The notes beneath the pieces were generated by a model. That model was not told where the DNA came from, searched no databases, and saw nothing but the letters and a program-made list of their open reading frames with translations. This document shows positions 11,140-22,420 of a DNA stretch of 64,000 nt, piece after piece. Numbering within the stretch: position 1 is the first letter of the stretch; every line of letters begins with the position of its first letter. This stretch comes from Megalonaias nervosa (taxonomy: Eukaryota; Mollusca; Bivalvia; Unionida; Unionidae), in contig JAECUM010009299.1 of NCBI GenBank assembly GCA_016617855.1, forward strand, positions 1-64,000, given 5' to 3'. The position numbers and the translations under genes were made by a program.

Positions 11140-11455
11140 TGTGTGTGATTAGGATTTTTAATGTAGCTTTAACAGTTTTTCAGTCATATCGCTACAGTGT
11201 CTGCAGTGTGGGTGTTTATAGTGATGTCTAGCACTGGGGCATCATGCCGTAGACATGTAGCATGATGTCCCACCCAGTCACATTATCCTGACACCAGGCC
11301 AACCAATCGTAACACTAACCTCTTAATGCTGAGTGCCAAGCAAGGCAGCTGTTGGTACTATTTTTGTAAGTCTTTGGTATGACTCGGCCGGGGATCAAAC
11401 CCACGACCTCCCGCATCGAGGCGGACGCTTTAACCACTAGGCCACCGGAGCGGTC
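11107..11455 (-). mobile_element. tRNA-derived SINE family B, full-length copy with tRNA head
   Basis: On the - strand, the head at 11455-11385 reads GGCCTAGTGGTTAAAGC (A-box-like) and later GTGGGTTTGATCCC (B-box-like), a tRNA-derived Pol III promoter. A central domain follows, then a tail of ATCACACAC repeats, seen on the + strand as the (TG)n tract at 11107-11148. The same central domain and tail recur at 47437-47667 in the opposite orientation, which confirms a dispersed family. GTCTTGAATG at the right flank and GTCCAGAATG at the left flank may be a worn target duplication. Confidence 0.82.
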
Positions 11456-11869
11456 ATGTCTTGAATGAGTTAACAATAATTTCAAATAATGTGATAATCC
11501 AAAGTCAGTGAGCTCTTAATAATTCCAATGAATAATTTAAAGAAATAATTCCTCTCAAATTATATTGAACACAACAATAAATTTGGATAGCAAATGGATA
11601 CCACAGACCGATCTTAAAAACAGGAATTAATTATCTGTTTACCAAGACCACTATATATAAACATCCCCACTTGACCTAGATAACAGTCATCCTAAAGGGA
11701 AATTCCATCAAATTGTAAACATGTTTGTTTCTAGAACATTCTAACATCACAAGCAAGTTATTTATAACCTACACTCATGGACAAAAGTTAGCTATGTATG
11801 GTAAACATGTTTAGAAATGACCATTATCTTAAAGTACAATATTAAATCATGGACAAAAGTTAAGCACAC

Positions 11870-11938
<69 letters not shown>
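11870..11938. repeat. (TA)n microsatellite
   Basis: About 33 uninterrupted TA dinucleotides. Just upstream, ATGGACAAAAGTTA occurs twice (about 11776 and 11850). Confidence 0.95.
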
Positions 11939-11939
<1 letters not shown>

Positions 11940-14900
11940 CACTGGGTTGATGCACATGTTCTAATAATTCCTAAGATAGCAGGATGTTACATCTAGCTTG
12001 GATGAGGTTTTTCCATTATGGAAAAGTAAAGCTTAACAATAGGTAAGTATATAAGTCACATAATTAAAATTAGTTTTTCCAACCCCCAATCCCCACATTT
12101 TCCTGTTTAAAACCTTTAAACAAAAATGCTAACTATAGTATAAAAAAAGAAAGACAATGTACCAATATTTGAATAATGGTAAAATACTGTATTTTAAATG
12201 AAAAGTGGTTTTCATTTATTTTGCTTTACTTTCCAATCTTGATCAAACATGATATGACTGAAACCAACATTGTGTTTGCTCTGTGAGCATCACTATATGT
12301 CAAAACTTACCTTAGTACATGAAAAAGGCATGTATAAATTTGAGGTTGGGGTGTATAAATTTCTTTTGCTATAAACTTTCATTGACTCATCAGGTCAAGT
12401 GAATGATATTCCTATGCTTTATTTTATTATAGCTATCATAGATGTGGACCCTTTGACCTCGCTTGTGTATTTTATTTTTTATGAAATTTTTTTTTTGTTA
12501 GGTAGTTGGATGTGGCATTAAATTTATGCACCCGTAATAAGTCAGGGTCCAAGCTGAACCCAAATATTTGGGCAAAATTATCTCTCTCCAGTCTGAATAG
12601 GGTGACGTTGGTGAAAATACAGATAAGTTGGTGTATATAGTTAAAAATAGTCACTTTATGCTTATCTTTTTTCAAACTTTCATGTCAGTTATTAAAATGA
12701 TGATGAAATATTTTTAAAGGTGTATAAAATATTAAAACATTTATTATTTTGCTTCACCACATTTGTAACAGCAACCTGGAAGATTGGTTATGGTAAAAAA
12801 ATCTGCAACATCTACCATGATAGAAATTCTCTTGTCATATGTATATTTAATATTGGATAAAATAATTTTATTAGTGATGGGCCTGGGTATATCATTTTGC
12901 TTCAGATTGGGCTGCAAAAATATGATTTTTCACATATTATTCTTAAAAATTATGTGCACATTTTTGGCAGGAATTCCATAGATGGCAATTATGATCATCA
13001 CATTAGTTCAAAATTTGCTCAAAGAAACCTTATAACTTCTTTTTTATCTTTCCAATTTCTCTTTGAAGGGAAAATTTACATAAAAGTAGATGTCTTACTC
13101 TGATTATTAATGAATTGTATTGAATAAAACTTGGACTGGGGTGGGGGGATAATGTGAAATCAATGCAAAGCAAAGTGAATTTTGCTTTTTGGGCCTGTTT
13201 AGGTGAAATTACAGTCCCTAAAGTGGCTGTTTTGCCCAACTCACCCAAGACCGTTGACCTTGTCAGTATTTGGAGTATCCAGCATGTGCTTCATGTCCAT
13301 TAGCTAACAAGAGAGCAGACAGCTCCCAATTTTCATAATGACAGATATGTAGTCCTTCCTTAATTAGACAATTTTTGTTTGTCCAGCAGTTTGGATAGTT
13401 CACAGTACAAATTTGTAATGGTCAATAACACACATTATGTGCTTTGAATTGCTTATATTTAACACATGGCCTGAGATTTACTACCAAGGTCTGCTTTGTC
13501 TAGCATAAAATGCTAAATGACTTTTTCGTTATTAATTTGCTTCTAATGAGCAAATATTTTTTCTTTATTTAAGGACATAATCTATTTCAGGTCTGTTTTA
13601 AAATTGAAAATAAAATGTAATTTTAAAAAGTACTGAATATTCTAGTGTGTTGGTTTCTCTCCACTTAGTAAATATGATGCAAAGATTCCTATCCTTTAAT
13701 ATAGTACTTTAAACTGATGTGAAACAAACTAATGATGCCAGTTGAACAATATAAGGCACCTTTATTTCAATAACGCCCATAAAATATATAACTAACAGAA
13801 TTATTATAATGCAGCATAAATCTGTAGTATATTATGTTACATTAATAACCTGACAATTTTTTCATGCTAAAGACTTGTTATAAAACATTATTTTCTTTAA
13901 TAGCAAAAACACAAAAAAACAGCAGGTACTTAAGATTAATATTTTAATCTATGTAAAGGGATGTCTGAAAATAAATTGTAACAAAACGTATGAGTGATAA
14001 GGTTTAAGAAGTTTGAAATAATAAACCTATGCATTAAAATTAACAAACTTATTCATTTTATGATGAAAAACTCCCAATTAAATGGATGGGAGCCCAAATC
14101 CTAGATACAGTCACAAAAATGTCTTAAAAACAGTACTGATTAGAATTTATATTGCTCTAGTAATAATTTTATTTAGTTAACAGTTTTACAGCAAAGTTAA
14201 GAGGAGATAATTTTTATTCCAATGATATACAGTGTCCAAGAAATTATTTAAACTAGCAAGGGAACTCCATTCGTACAAAACTCCATGCTACAAGGGGTGG
14301 AGATGGTATACTGAATGGTGAGTGTAATCTTAAGCTTTGATTGAAAAGTAAGTTTGGTATGTGGAAAAAAAAATTTCTTCTGTATATATGCTGGATACGT
14401 TTCATTTTTTGGTAGTCATTTTATATCACATTTGTTTTACTACACAATCAGATACAGCTTGTATTAATGTAAGAAAAGAAAATATTCTCTATGTATTCTT
14501 TTAAATTCCCTTGAGAAATTATCAACTCGGAAGTTATTTTTCCTTAACTGCCATATTTCCTATTGTGTTATTTATAAGTGACTCCTTATTCTTTGAGATT
14601 CTAGTGTCAGCATTGTATATTGTTATTTTAAAATATGGCCACTCTGGCAATAAAAAAAAAAGGCAAAAATAACAAAAACAGGAGCATAGCTAGGCATTCG
14701 CATTGATGCACATGAAAAATGTAGAACAAAAACACTTTGCTTTCAAAGTTCTCAACTGGGCATCCCTTCCAACCCTTTATGTGTCTGAAAATACACTGGC
14801 TATCTACTCCCAACCCACCCCACCCCACCCCTTGCATGATATTAAGATGATCAAATCAGTAATATGTTGTAATTTACTCTCTATCATGGCAATTTGTTTT

Positions 14901-15820
14901 ATGAATTCTACATTTTGTGTTGCAGAGGTTGTCATATAGATGAACTGAGTCTCTTGGAGCTGGACATTTACATATAAAAACAACAGCAAACAAATGTTCC
15001 TGATATTTACGATAGAGCTGGTAAGATTTTATTACAAGCTTTATCTAATTTTGTACAATTTTGTAATTTAGGCGTCAAATCCAAGAACTTGAAGTAATTG
15101 TTCATAAAACACAAATGTTCTGTGCAAGATATTCATTCCCTGTTAGTTGTACAGTACACAAGGATAAAAGGTAACACTGTATTGCTCTTTCATGTTCGTG
15201 GCAGTGCATACATGTAATACAAGATCAAAGTTATCATAAATAATGAAATAGTATTGCAACTATGTATTATACTTTTAAGTGTCAGAATAAGGTCCAGATT
15301 TTATAACTGATGAGCAATTTTTTAAAGATTACAGCCAATGTTCAATCATTATGTAGTCATTTTACTATTTTCATTATCACATCGTTGATTAAACAATTTA
15401 AGAGAAAATTGTGCTTATCTTTTATACATGCATATGGTTTATCTTGCACATTTATTATGAAAATAACAAATTAAACACTGAAAAGTCATTGCAAATTTAA
15501 TGTTATGTGAGAGGAACTATATAGGAGAGGATTCTTGTTTTTAAAGAATTTCAATGTAATAATGGTTTAATTGATCACCTGAACTGACAATTAATTTATC
15601 AAATGCTGAAAAAGAACAACTAATTGACCATAATTGACCATTGTCCACACCATAAATACTTTGGTTATGGTGCAAATATAACTTATCTTGCTTTTATTTA
15701 TTTGATAGATGATATTTTGATTGATTAATTGACTGGTTGATTACATGTACTTGATTCATTGATTGATTGTTTCTTTACTTCTTTATTTTAAGTTTCAAGT
15801 TTCCATGATACTGGTCTCAG
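11939..15820. other. AT-rich stretch, no gene recognised
   Basis: No reading frame here shows a domain, and most are under 75 codons. If the transmembrane-IAP gene model is right, the missing first exon (signal peptide, promoter) should lie here or further upstream. I looked for a short hydrophobic Met-initiated exon ending in a phase-1 GT donor and found no convincing one. A Met-initiated hydrophobic run near 14360 ends at a GT in the wrong phase. Confidence 0.4.
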
Positions 15821-16006
15821 GAAGTTATACTTGTACTGGTGGCCTCAGCAGAGAGCATGATCTCATGGTTATTAGTAATGACTACTGGAACACATGGAAA
15901 TGTTCAAACATTGATAAGAATTATTGTACTGATGTGGGAATGTTCTGCAACCATGCAGAAGGAATTGGTTATTGTGCCGTCGATTATTGCCAAAAAAGAA
16001 GAGAAG
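15821..16006 (+). CDS. Transmembrane-IAP gene: Cys-rich ectodomain exon (exon A)
   Basis: Open exon between CTCAG (ends 15820) and the donor GTACAT (16007), entering and leaving in phase 1. It encodes about 62 residues with eight cysteines (for example YTCTGG, WKCSN, YCTDVGMFCN, YCAVDYC). This density suggests disulfides in an extracellular domain. I cannot match it to a named domain. The acceptor's pyrimidine tract is weak. The frame stays open upstream to about 15763, with a Met codon at 15805, so a start inside this exon is possible but would give no clear signal peptide. Its neighbour in the same phase is exon B at 17533. Confidence 0.55.
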
Positions 16007-16267
16007 GTACATTTTGTGAGAGTGCACACTAACAAGATTATTGCGTGATGTTGGAATGCACAATTTTTATATGCATCTGAATATAAGACTCTGATTTATA
16101 ATGCTTGTGCAACTCATTTTGTTTTCAAATGTTCATCATTTTCATTATTATCTGGGAGCAATAATAATTGTCATAACAAAAGTCTATAAACTTTCTCAAT
16201 CAAAAATATGTAAATTTCAAATGATATTAAAGTTTTATTTTTCAACTTTTATGTCAGTTTGTATTTA

Positions 16268-16535
16268 CAGTGAAACCTGGCTTATTGGACACCTCAGCAT
16301 AAAGTACACCTGTTCATAAAGGACTTTATTAAAACCAGTCATCCCAAGTTTTCGTAACAATTTTCTTCTATATATAGGATGCATGTTCATAAAGGAAAAC
16401 ACAAGTTATGTAAACCCTTCTCCCAGGTTTTTATTTTAACTTTTACCACTATATAAAAGACACTTGTTCACAAAGTCACAATGAATAGAATTTTAGAATA
16501 GTTCTTTGGGTCTCCTTTATAGACTGGTTTCACTG
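16268..16535. mobile_element. Short MITE with pogo/Tigger-like termini
   Basis: The left end CAGTGAAACCTG and the right end, reverse-complemented, CAGTGAAACCAG form terminal inverted repeats, extended imperfectly inward (CTTATTGGAC against TCTATAAAGGA). CAGTgAAACCT-type ends are usual for pogo/Tigger elements. There is no coding capacity in 268 bp. TA precedes the left end; the right-hand TA is not clear. It lies between exons A and B of the IAP gene model. Confidence 0.65.
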
Positions 16536-16651
16536 TTTTATGTATATTATCTGTTGCTTGCAGACTTACTCGATGCTGAGAGTTGGGTCATGGAGCTTGA
16601 ATTAAGTCTTTAACAGCCCATTGTACCAAGATTTCCTTACTGTTATAACTA

Positions 16652-16805
16652 ATGCCTGATGATCATGACACTTCACCCTTGTTTGATTCTGTAACTTCCT
16701 CCCAAATTCCAACCGACACTACCAATACCTGCCATTTTTCCATTAAATTCTTAAATATTCTCAGCATACTTGTCACTTTCACATCTCTTAAAAATTATGT
16801 GAAAG
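16652..16805 (+). CDS. Possible alternative first exon of the transmembrane-IAP gene
   Basis: A Met-initiated frame of 51 codons plus one base ends at a strong donor, AAAG|GTAAGT, in phase 1, the same phase as every neighbouring exon. It could splice straight to exon B (17533). An in-frame stop two codons before the ATG fixes the start. The N-terminal half is polar (Asp, Ser, Thr), followed by a hydrophobic stretch (residues about 35-45, FLNILSILVTF) that could act as a signal anchor. Codon use does not prove it coding, and chance is not excluded. Confidence 0.28.
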
Positions 16806-17218
16806 GTAAGTTAAATTTGTTATTCAGTAGCCTCAAGCTTTGAAATAAATTATAGATAGTATATATATATATATTATTCCTTTTTACATAAAAAAGTATG
16901 TGACAAGATCTTAGACATTTTTTACTTTGCACCTTATTTACCTTCCACAAAGCAAGTGAATTCTCAAATGCTGTCTGATTCTAAATGAATAAATTTGCTT
17001 TTCAGTTTATTATGTTTCTTATTTAGGTCAACTGAAAGTCATTACATAACAGCATGATCTCTAACAGTTTTTCTCAATTACTTATTTTCTATTGGTATAC
17101 CTCCTCCCCATCCTATACGCTTCTGAGATTGAATCAAATTTGTAAAATTGTTGTATGTAGCAAATCAGATGCATTTCATTCCAAATTTGCTTGTAATATA
17201 ACACATTAATTTTTTTTC

Positions 17219-17400
17219 AGGAGCCACAGTGGCTTATTGATTAGTGTGTCAAACTCGTAACTGAAAGTGTGCAGGTTTAGATCTTACCATCGGACAGCTT
17301 GGGTCAACTACCTTGGTGTGTTCTTGGGCAAGCCACTTTACTCCAATTGCCTTGGCACTAACCTACTTGTGTTGCTGTGCAATAAAGCACCAATTTAAAG
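17219..17400 (+). mobile_element. tRNA-derived SINE family D
   Basis: The head GGAGCCACAGTGGCTTATTG with a tRNA-like A-box region is followed by GCAGGTTTAGATCTTACC (B-box-like), then CTTGGGCAAGCCACTTTAC, a block common to several animal SINEs. The tail is A-rich and contains CAATAAAGC. Single copy in this window, within the intron before exon B. Confidence 0.65.
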
Positions 17401-17532
17401 TAAAAATTTGTTTTCTTTAAAATTGTGGGAATATTCTGAAAAAATTATATTATAGGTTTGTGTAAAGGAGGACTTGAGTAGTGTCAAGATCTTTAGATAT
17501 GACTTCTTTAAAATGTATTTTTTTTTTTTCAG

Positions 17533-17826
17533 CAGGATATTATCCTGTACTGAACCTTCATTTAGATGCTGCCTTACATGACATTCATACGTTGGAAGAT
17601 TTCCAAAGACTTAAGTCCTTCCCAAATGAGCAAATTGGATACAAATACATTATGATGAATTTAAATGGAAGGAGAAAGATTAAATTCCAGCCTGGACCAT
17701 CATTTAGAAATAACACATGCCATTGTGACAAACATCCTGTGTACCAGCCAAATACATATCCAAAACAGCAACAAGTAAACCAGACCGAGGAAGTTGATTC
17801 TGAGGCCATTCATTCAAAGTATCACG
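17533..17826 (+). CDS. Transmembrane-IAP gene: second ectodomain exon (exon B)
   Basis: Preceded by a long T-tract and CAGCAG, a tandem (NAGNAG) acceptor that would add or drop one Ala. Ends at CACG|GTCAGT. Phase 1 on both sides, 98 codons plus one base. The residues are mostly polar, with one N-glycosylation-like site (NNTC) beside a Cys-His-Cys cluster (NTCHCDKH) and a Pro/Gln-rich juxtamembrane stalk. Only two cysteines are present, against eight in exon A. No named domain recognised. The following coding exon in phase is the transmembrane exon at 24223. Confidence 0.58.
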
Positions 17827-17883
17827 GTCAGTATTTGATCTTACACTGACAGAAGGTAAACACAGATGTCAATATGAGTATTA

Positions 17884-17913
17884 GTACACACACCACACAC
17901 ACACACACACAAA

Positions 17914-17980
<67 letters not shown>
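17884..17980. repeat. (AC)n then (TA)n microsatellites
   Basis: About 10 AC dinucleotides followed, after a short spacer, by about 28 TA dinucleotides. They directly abut the SINE head at 17981. Confidence 0.93.
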
Positions 17981-17983
<3 letters not shown>

Positions 17984-18120
17984 GGCTCCAGGTGGTCATG
18001 TGTTCTAAGGTGTTCACTCTTTACTGATCACTGCCAACTCACCTCTATCTGCAAGATTGCATGGCCAATATGGGTATGTGAGAAAGCTTACCTTGTGTCA
18101 GCGGTTCTTCTTCAAAACAT
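17981..18120 (+). mobile_element. SINE family A copy, 3'-decayed
   Basis: Matches the reverse complement of the 40.6-kb copy across the tRNA-like head and the first part of the body: GGGGCTCC, GTGGTCATGTGTTCTAA, CAACTCACCTC, GGCCAATATGGGTATGTGAG and GAAAGCTTAC. Similarity fades after about 18115, and no CAA tail is seen. Confidence 0.65.
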
Positions 18121-18639
18121 ATTACCCAACCATAATACCTTAGGAAAACTACTGCTACCTCACCAATCCATCCCTCCCAGGTTAAAACTTGTTAGCTTAA
18201 AAGCTAAAAGTTATCTGCACACCTAGGTGGCAGGTAGAGAGAGTGAGCTCTTTTTGATAACCAGGATTGGCACCAAATCCCATGAAATCAAGTTACTATT
18301 TCCACACATGCTGAGTAGCATGCTCTCTACAGACAGAGAGGCATTGCAAAATCTATACAAGCAGTAAGGGAAGTTTTCTACCTAAAAACAAGTTGGAAAA
18401 TTTTCTTCTTTGAAGAGAAGTATACTCCATCTATATATTTCCAACTTTTCTGTTCTTTCTGTAGTCACCGACAAAGTTTCCTAACTTTCTGTTACCACTT
18501 TGGCATCTAAACACACTTAGGCACGTTTGGTATGCACCTGCACGGGGCACGATGGCGTCCCCTCACATTTCCATAACCATATTAATAAGTGCATCTCTGG
18601 GGCATGATATAGAAAACTCATTTAGTATTGCTGTATAAT

Positions 18640-19200
18640 TTCCTGTGAGTCGGGATACATACAGTTAAGTTTCTGTATTGTCTTAGTGTCTAATTCATAG
18701 TCATATATGTGATGCTTTAGTGATTTTACCTGTATAGAACTTCATTCAGCTTTTCCTACAGGTACCATGGACTCATAATATTGTTGCATTTACTTCATAA
18801 GTATCAATAATGACACTTCAGTTCCTTTTTATGTGCATTTTTTATGTGTAACATAGAAAACTTGTTTATGTTACTGTATAGCTTCCATCGTGGCTGGATA
18901 AGTACGGGTAAGTTTTCTATACATGGTTTACTCAGTAGCCTCCAGCTCATACATGTAATTACTAGAAGCAATGCATCAGTGATTTTACCTGTATAGGCAT
19001 TCCATAATTGGCCTTTCTATGGGTAAATTCTTACTAGAATTGATTATTTGGCTTCCACTTCATGCATGCAGTTGCTAAAAGTGACTGTTCAGTGATTTTG
19101 CCTGTATACGCAGTCAGAATTGATCTTCCCAAAGGTTACTTGTTACTAGAATTAATTATTTAGTATCCATGTGCACCCCTTTATAGGTATTTATCATAGT
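18640..19200. repeat. Degenerate tandem repeats with an AGTGATTTTACCTGTATA core
   Basis: The core AGTGATTTTACCTGTATA, with slight variation, occurs at about 18719, 18968 and 19091. Each is preceded by a CAT...ATG(T/C)A stretch and followed by a CTTnCnnnGGT block. Spacing is uneven (about 250 and 120 bp). Function unknown. Confidence 0.6.
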
Positions 19201-19261
19201 GGGTACCTCTGCACCAACACTCATAAATTCTTAAAGCAGGACACTCACTACACTACATGTA

Positions 19262-19400
19262 CCAGAGAAATTATGCCACAATCAAGAAGGAATTTTTGGC
19301 TTTGATATTGGCATTGCAACACTTTGAAGTGTATATTGGTTCAGCTCCATCTCTGATTATTGTGCTTAGTGATCACAACCCCTTTTTTAAGACCATAGTT
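19262..19400 (+). pseudogene. Gypsy-like RNase H fragment
   Basis: One frame reads RNYATIKKEFLALILALQHF, then VYIG, then LSDHNPF, matching the Gypsy RNase H block (RNYATIEKEALA..ALQHF..Y..G.....TDHNPL-type). The expected TDH motif appears as SDH. The similarity covers only about 45 residues, with no flanking RT or integrase, so it is a scrap of an old element within the intron between exon B and the transmembrane exon. Confidence 0.65.
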
Positions 19401-20879
19401 GTAATAGAACAAATTTGATGAAAATTGTCATGTCCTATAAGTAAATTTTCTGAAAAATTGAATTACAAGAGACATTCATGTAAGTTAAATGATTATATGA
19501 CTTTGGTCAATAATAATAATTACGGTAACCCTAGATTATTTGGGGTTTTTTTGCCTTTTTGACTGTTGGATCATGCAACTTTGTTTTTCAAATTTGTTTT
19601 GATGGATATGATGTTTAAAGTAGGCCACAATGATATGAATTTCATGGTTTGTGCAAGTCTTCAGGTTGACGACTTCTATATGTTCCAAAAACTTTATGGA
19701 TTTTGCAATATGAAGGGTACTGTAAAACATCCATCAATGCAATATCAGTTAAGATACATATTGTTTAGACCACTGATTCTCATCCAGCATAATTTCTGAC
19801 TGACTGCGCTGTCCATAAAAAATTTACTGTATGCACCAGTTGTCAACATCTGCTAGACTTCTGTTTATACTTGATTGGTCAATAATATCACACCTATGTC
19901 AAATCAATATGAACTCGACATAGCTAACCGGTCACTGATGTATGTATAGGTGTGCATAATTAAATCAAGGTTAGATTGTTTTGAGATTATCTTTAACACT
20001 TTATGATAGAGGAAGATGGAATCAATTAAGACTTGATTGAATTGAATTTGATCAAATATCAGCATTTACTTGATTGCCTATAAAATTATAATCAAATTAG
20101 ACAAAATTGGATAATATGGCAGCTCACAAAGCCAGTTGTCAAAGGTTAGTAAAGGTTAGTGGGCAGAATTTTTAATTGTGTTTTGTGCTGATAAATTTCC
20201 TTCATTTTGGTGAAATGTTTAAAAATTAGTTATGACTTGATTCGTGCAACTTTTGATTAAATATCTGAGTACAAGTGTGGTTAATATGAGCGTGGTTTTT
20301 CTAGCCAGAATCATTTGAAGTCAAAGGCAAGGTCATGGAAAGTTAACGAAACTTATCAGGATAGGTGAAGAAGGTCCATCAGTCAAAAACTTTGATGCAG
20401 AGAGGGTTGTTGCTAAGTTTGTAGGGAGTAAAAGTAGGAGGAAATAATTAACTGACATGTTCTGTTCACAGATGACGTCAGAGTATACAGAGTCACCAAT
20501 TGTGATGTTCATCCTTGATAAACCTGAATTTGCCTCATTCATGTTGTTCGATGTATAACAGGGGTGACAAAATTTTGTCAAAATCAAGTTGTCCATGGAC
20601 AAGTAAGTTAAAATGTTTACTTGTCCATCTAAATGACACTTGTCTGTACTTTCTTCTTAGTTTAAAAGAATAGAGGAAGATAAGATTGTTAAAAGGTTTA
20701 CTTTTCTTAAGCTGTACCTCTTAAATGTTGCAATATTGATTTGTGCCATGTAAAATATACTGGATATTTCAACTTGTCCTGCTTTTGCTGTACAAGGTAT
20801 ACTAAGACTTTACAAGTGACAAAACAATTAAATTACTCTAACCTTTAAGTAATTTGTTGTTTTATTGTGCCAGGTCTGT

Positions 20880-22420
20880 GTGTTGGCAACAAAAACAAAG
20901 AATTAACTCTGAAAAAGATAAACTGTCACAAACACATCAGTTAACATGGAGTATTGAAGAGTACACTAATTGAAAGCATTGGTCTGCTTTACTTTTGCTC
21001 TGGCCTTACTGCCACCGATTTTATCAAGCTTACATCCTGAAGAAAGTTTATATTACTGGCTCAGGTTGAGACTGACTTGTACCAGGTTGTGGTTCAGGCT
21101 GAGAACTCAGCTGCTTGGCATTCTTGATGGGATGTCTTTGTTTAACTAATGCATTACACCTTCTGTTGGCTTGTTAATTTTGGAAGTGCAGCAGCACCCA
21201 GAACTCAAATATTTGAAAATGAGACTGTACAGGCTCAGCAAGATCCTGAAATCTGTCCAAAATGTGTTGACTCGTTTGCTGAAGAAAGCTTTTGAATGTC
21301 ATTGCTATTAGTGAAGGCCTTTGGTAATGGATCAATCAGTCTGATGTCTTGATACATTTAAGTTTCTGAGTCAAACTGATAATACAGTTCATACAGTCTT
21401 CAAATATTTACTGTCAGGCTTGCAGATTTGTTTAAAGTGCACATAAAGAGTTTTTCACTTCAGAAATCAGATGTCTGCAACAGCTGACTAACTGCAGATA
21501 CATTATTGAGGATATCAAGCATTATGTGCATGTATTTTATCATCCTGAAATTTCATAGCTTGCATCCTTTCTTCTGTGTGTTTTGAAGACTCTAGGACCA
21601 GCTCTAAATGAATGACTGCTTACTTGAAGTCCATATAAATGACATTTACAACCTTTCTTTGGCTTGCCACACATCTAACTGACATTATGTCAGAGTACAC
21701 GATCAATTCACTGGCTAATATTTCTAAACATTTCTGCAGATTTGCATGACTTTTAGGACTGAAGGAGTAAAATTTGTATAATCTTTTAATTGTCTGTTCA
21801 AAATGCTGGAGGCAAGGTAATTTCTTGGCTGCCTCCAAAACACCAATGTGCTACACATTGCTATGATGACAGGATTATCAACATGTTCTTGGTTCACATG
21901 TATAGCACCATCCATGTTGATGCCAACAAGCTAAGGGCTGTTATGTTGTGTGTTATCAGAACCATCCAGATGTATGTCAGTATTACAAAGTGCCATCTTA
22001 ATTGCAATAAACACCACATTAGAATCTGAGCTTTCTTGATGTTCAACATCAGCAAGCGGCTTGATGTTATTGGGCAGGGTCTTCAGATCTAACAGGAATG
22101 CATTCTTGGTAACTGCTGAATTAAAACTGGTATTTGAAAGGATGGATATGAATTTAGCTCTAGATATTATATCCTTGACATTTTTCAGTAGGACCTTAGA
22201 GGTAATTGTTGATGAAATCTCCACATGCAGTTCTGTTGATGTGATCAGTTCCAAGTTCAATGCCATTATTATCTGCATCTTACTGAGAAAAAGATTTTCT
22301 CGGCTTTGCTATGGCATATTCTGTGCAAAGCAGTTTCTTGTAATTCTTGGTTTGGCCCACATTGTATTGACAGATCTCTCTGTCTAAGTCACCCATGGCT
22401 TCTTTTTTCTAAGCTTTAAT
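20880..22420 (-). pseudogene. hAT-like (DUF4371/ZNF862-type) transposase relic
   Basis: Read on the - strand, 22278-21931 holds ISRAKFISILSNTSFNSAVT and AIKMALC. Frames at 21915-21620 then hold LQHFEQTIKRLYKFYSFSPK and VRCVASQRKVVN. Together they follow the order of DUF4371/hAT-like transposases (a K..F.....D.STD segment, the middle catalytic region, then C..H...L....K and FY..SP, then R.LAS...A). Frame changes between pieces and stops show it is dead. The extent below 21600 and above 22300 is uncertain. It sits in an intron of the IAP gene model on the opposite strand. Confidence 0.62.

Noticed and set aside
11385..11455. A possible tRNA gene in the SINE B head
   Set aside because: Same reasoning: the tRNA-like part is continuous with a repeated SINE body also present at 47.4 kb.
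12784..12981. A signal-peptide-like hydrophobic frame that might be the first IAP exon
   Set aside because: It ends at TTGGCAG|GAATT, which looks like an acceptor and offers no GT donor in phase 1.
14360..14413. A short Met-initiated hydrophobic peptide as first exon
   Set aside because: The only nearby GT donor would leave phase 2, incompatible with exon A or B.
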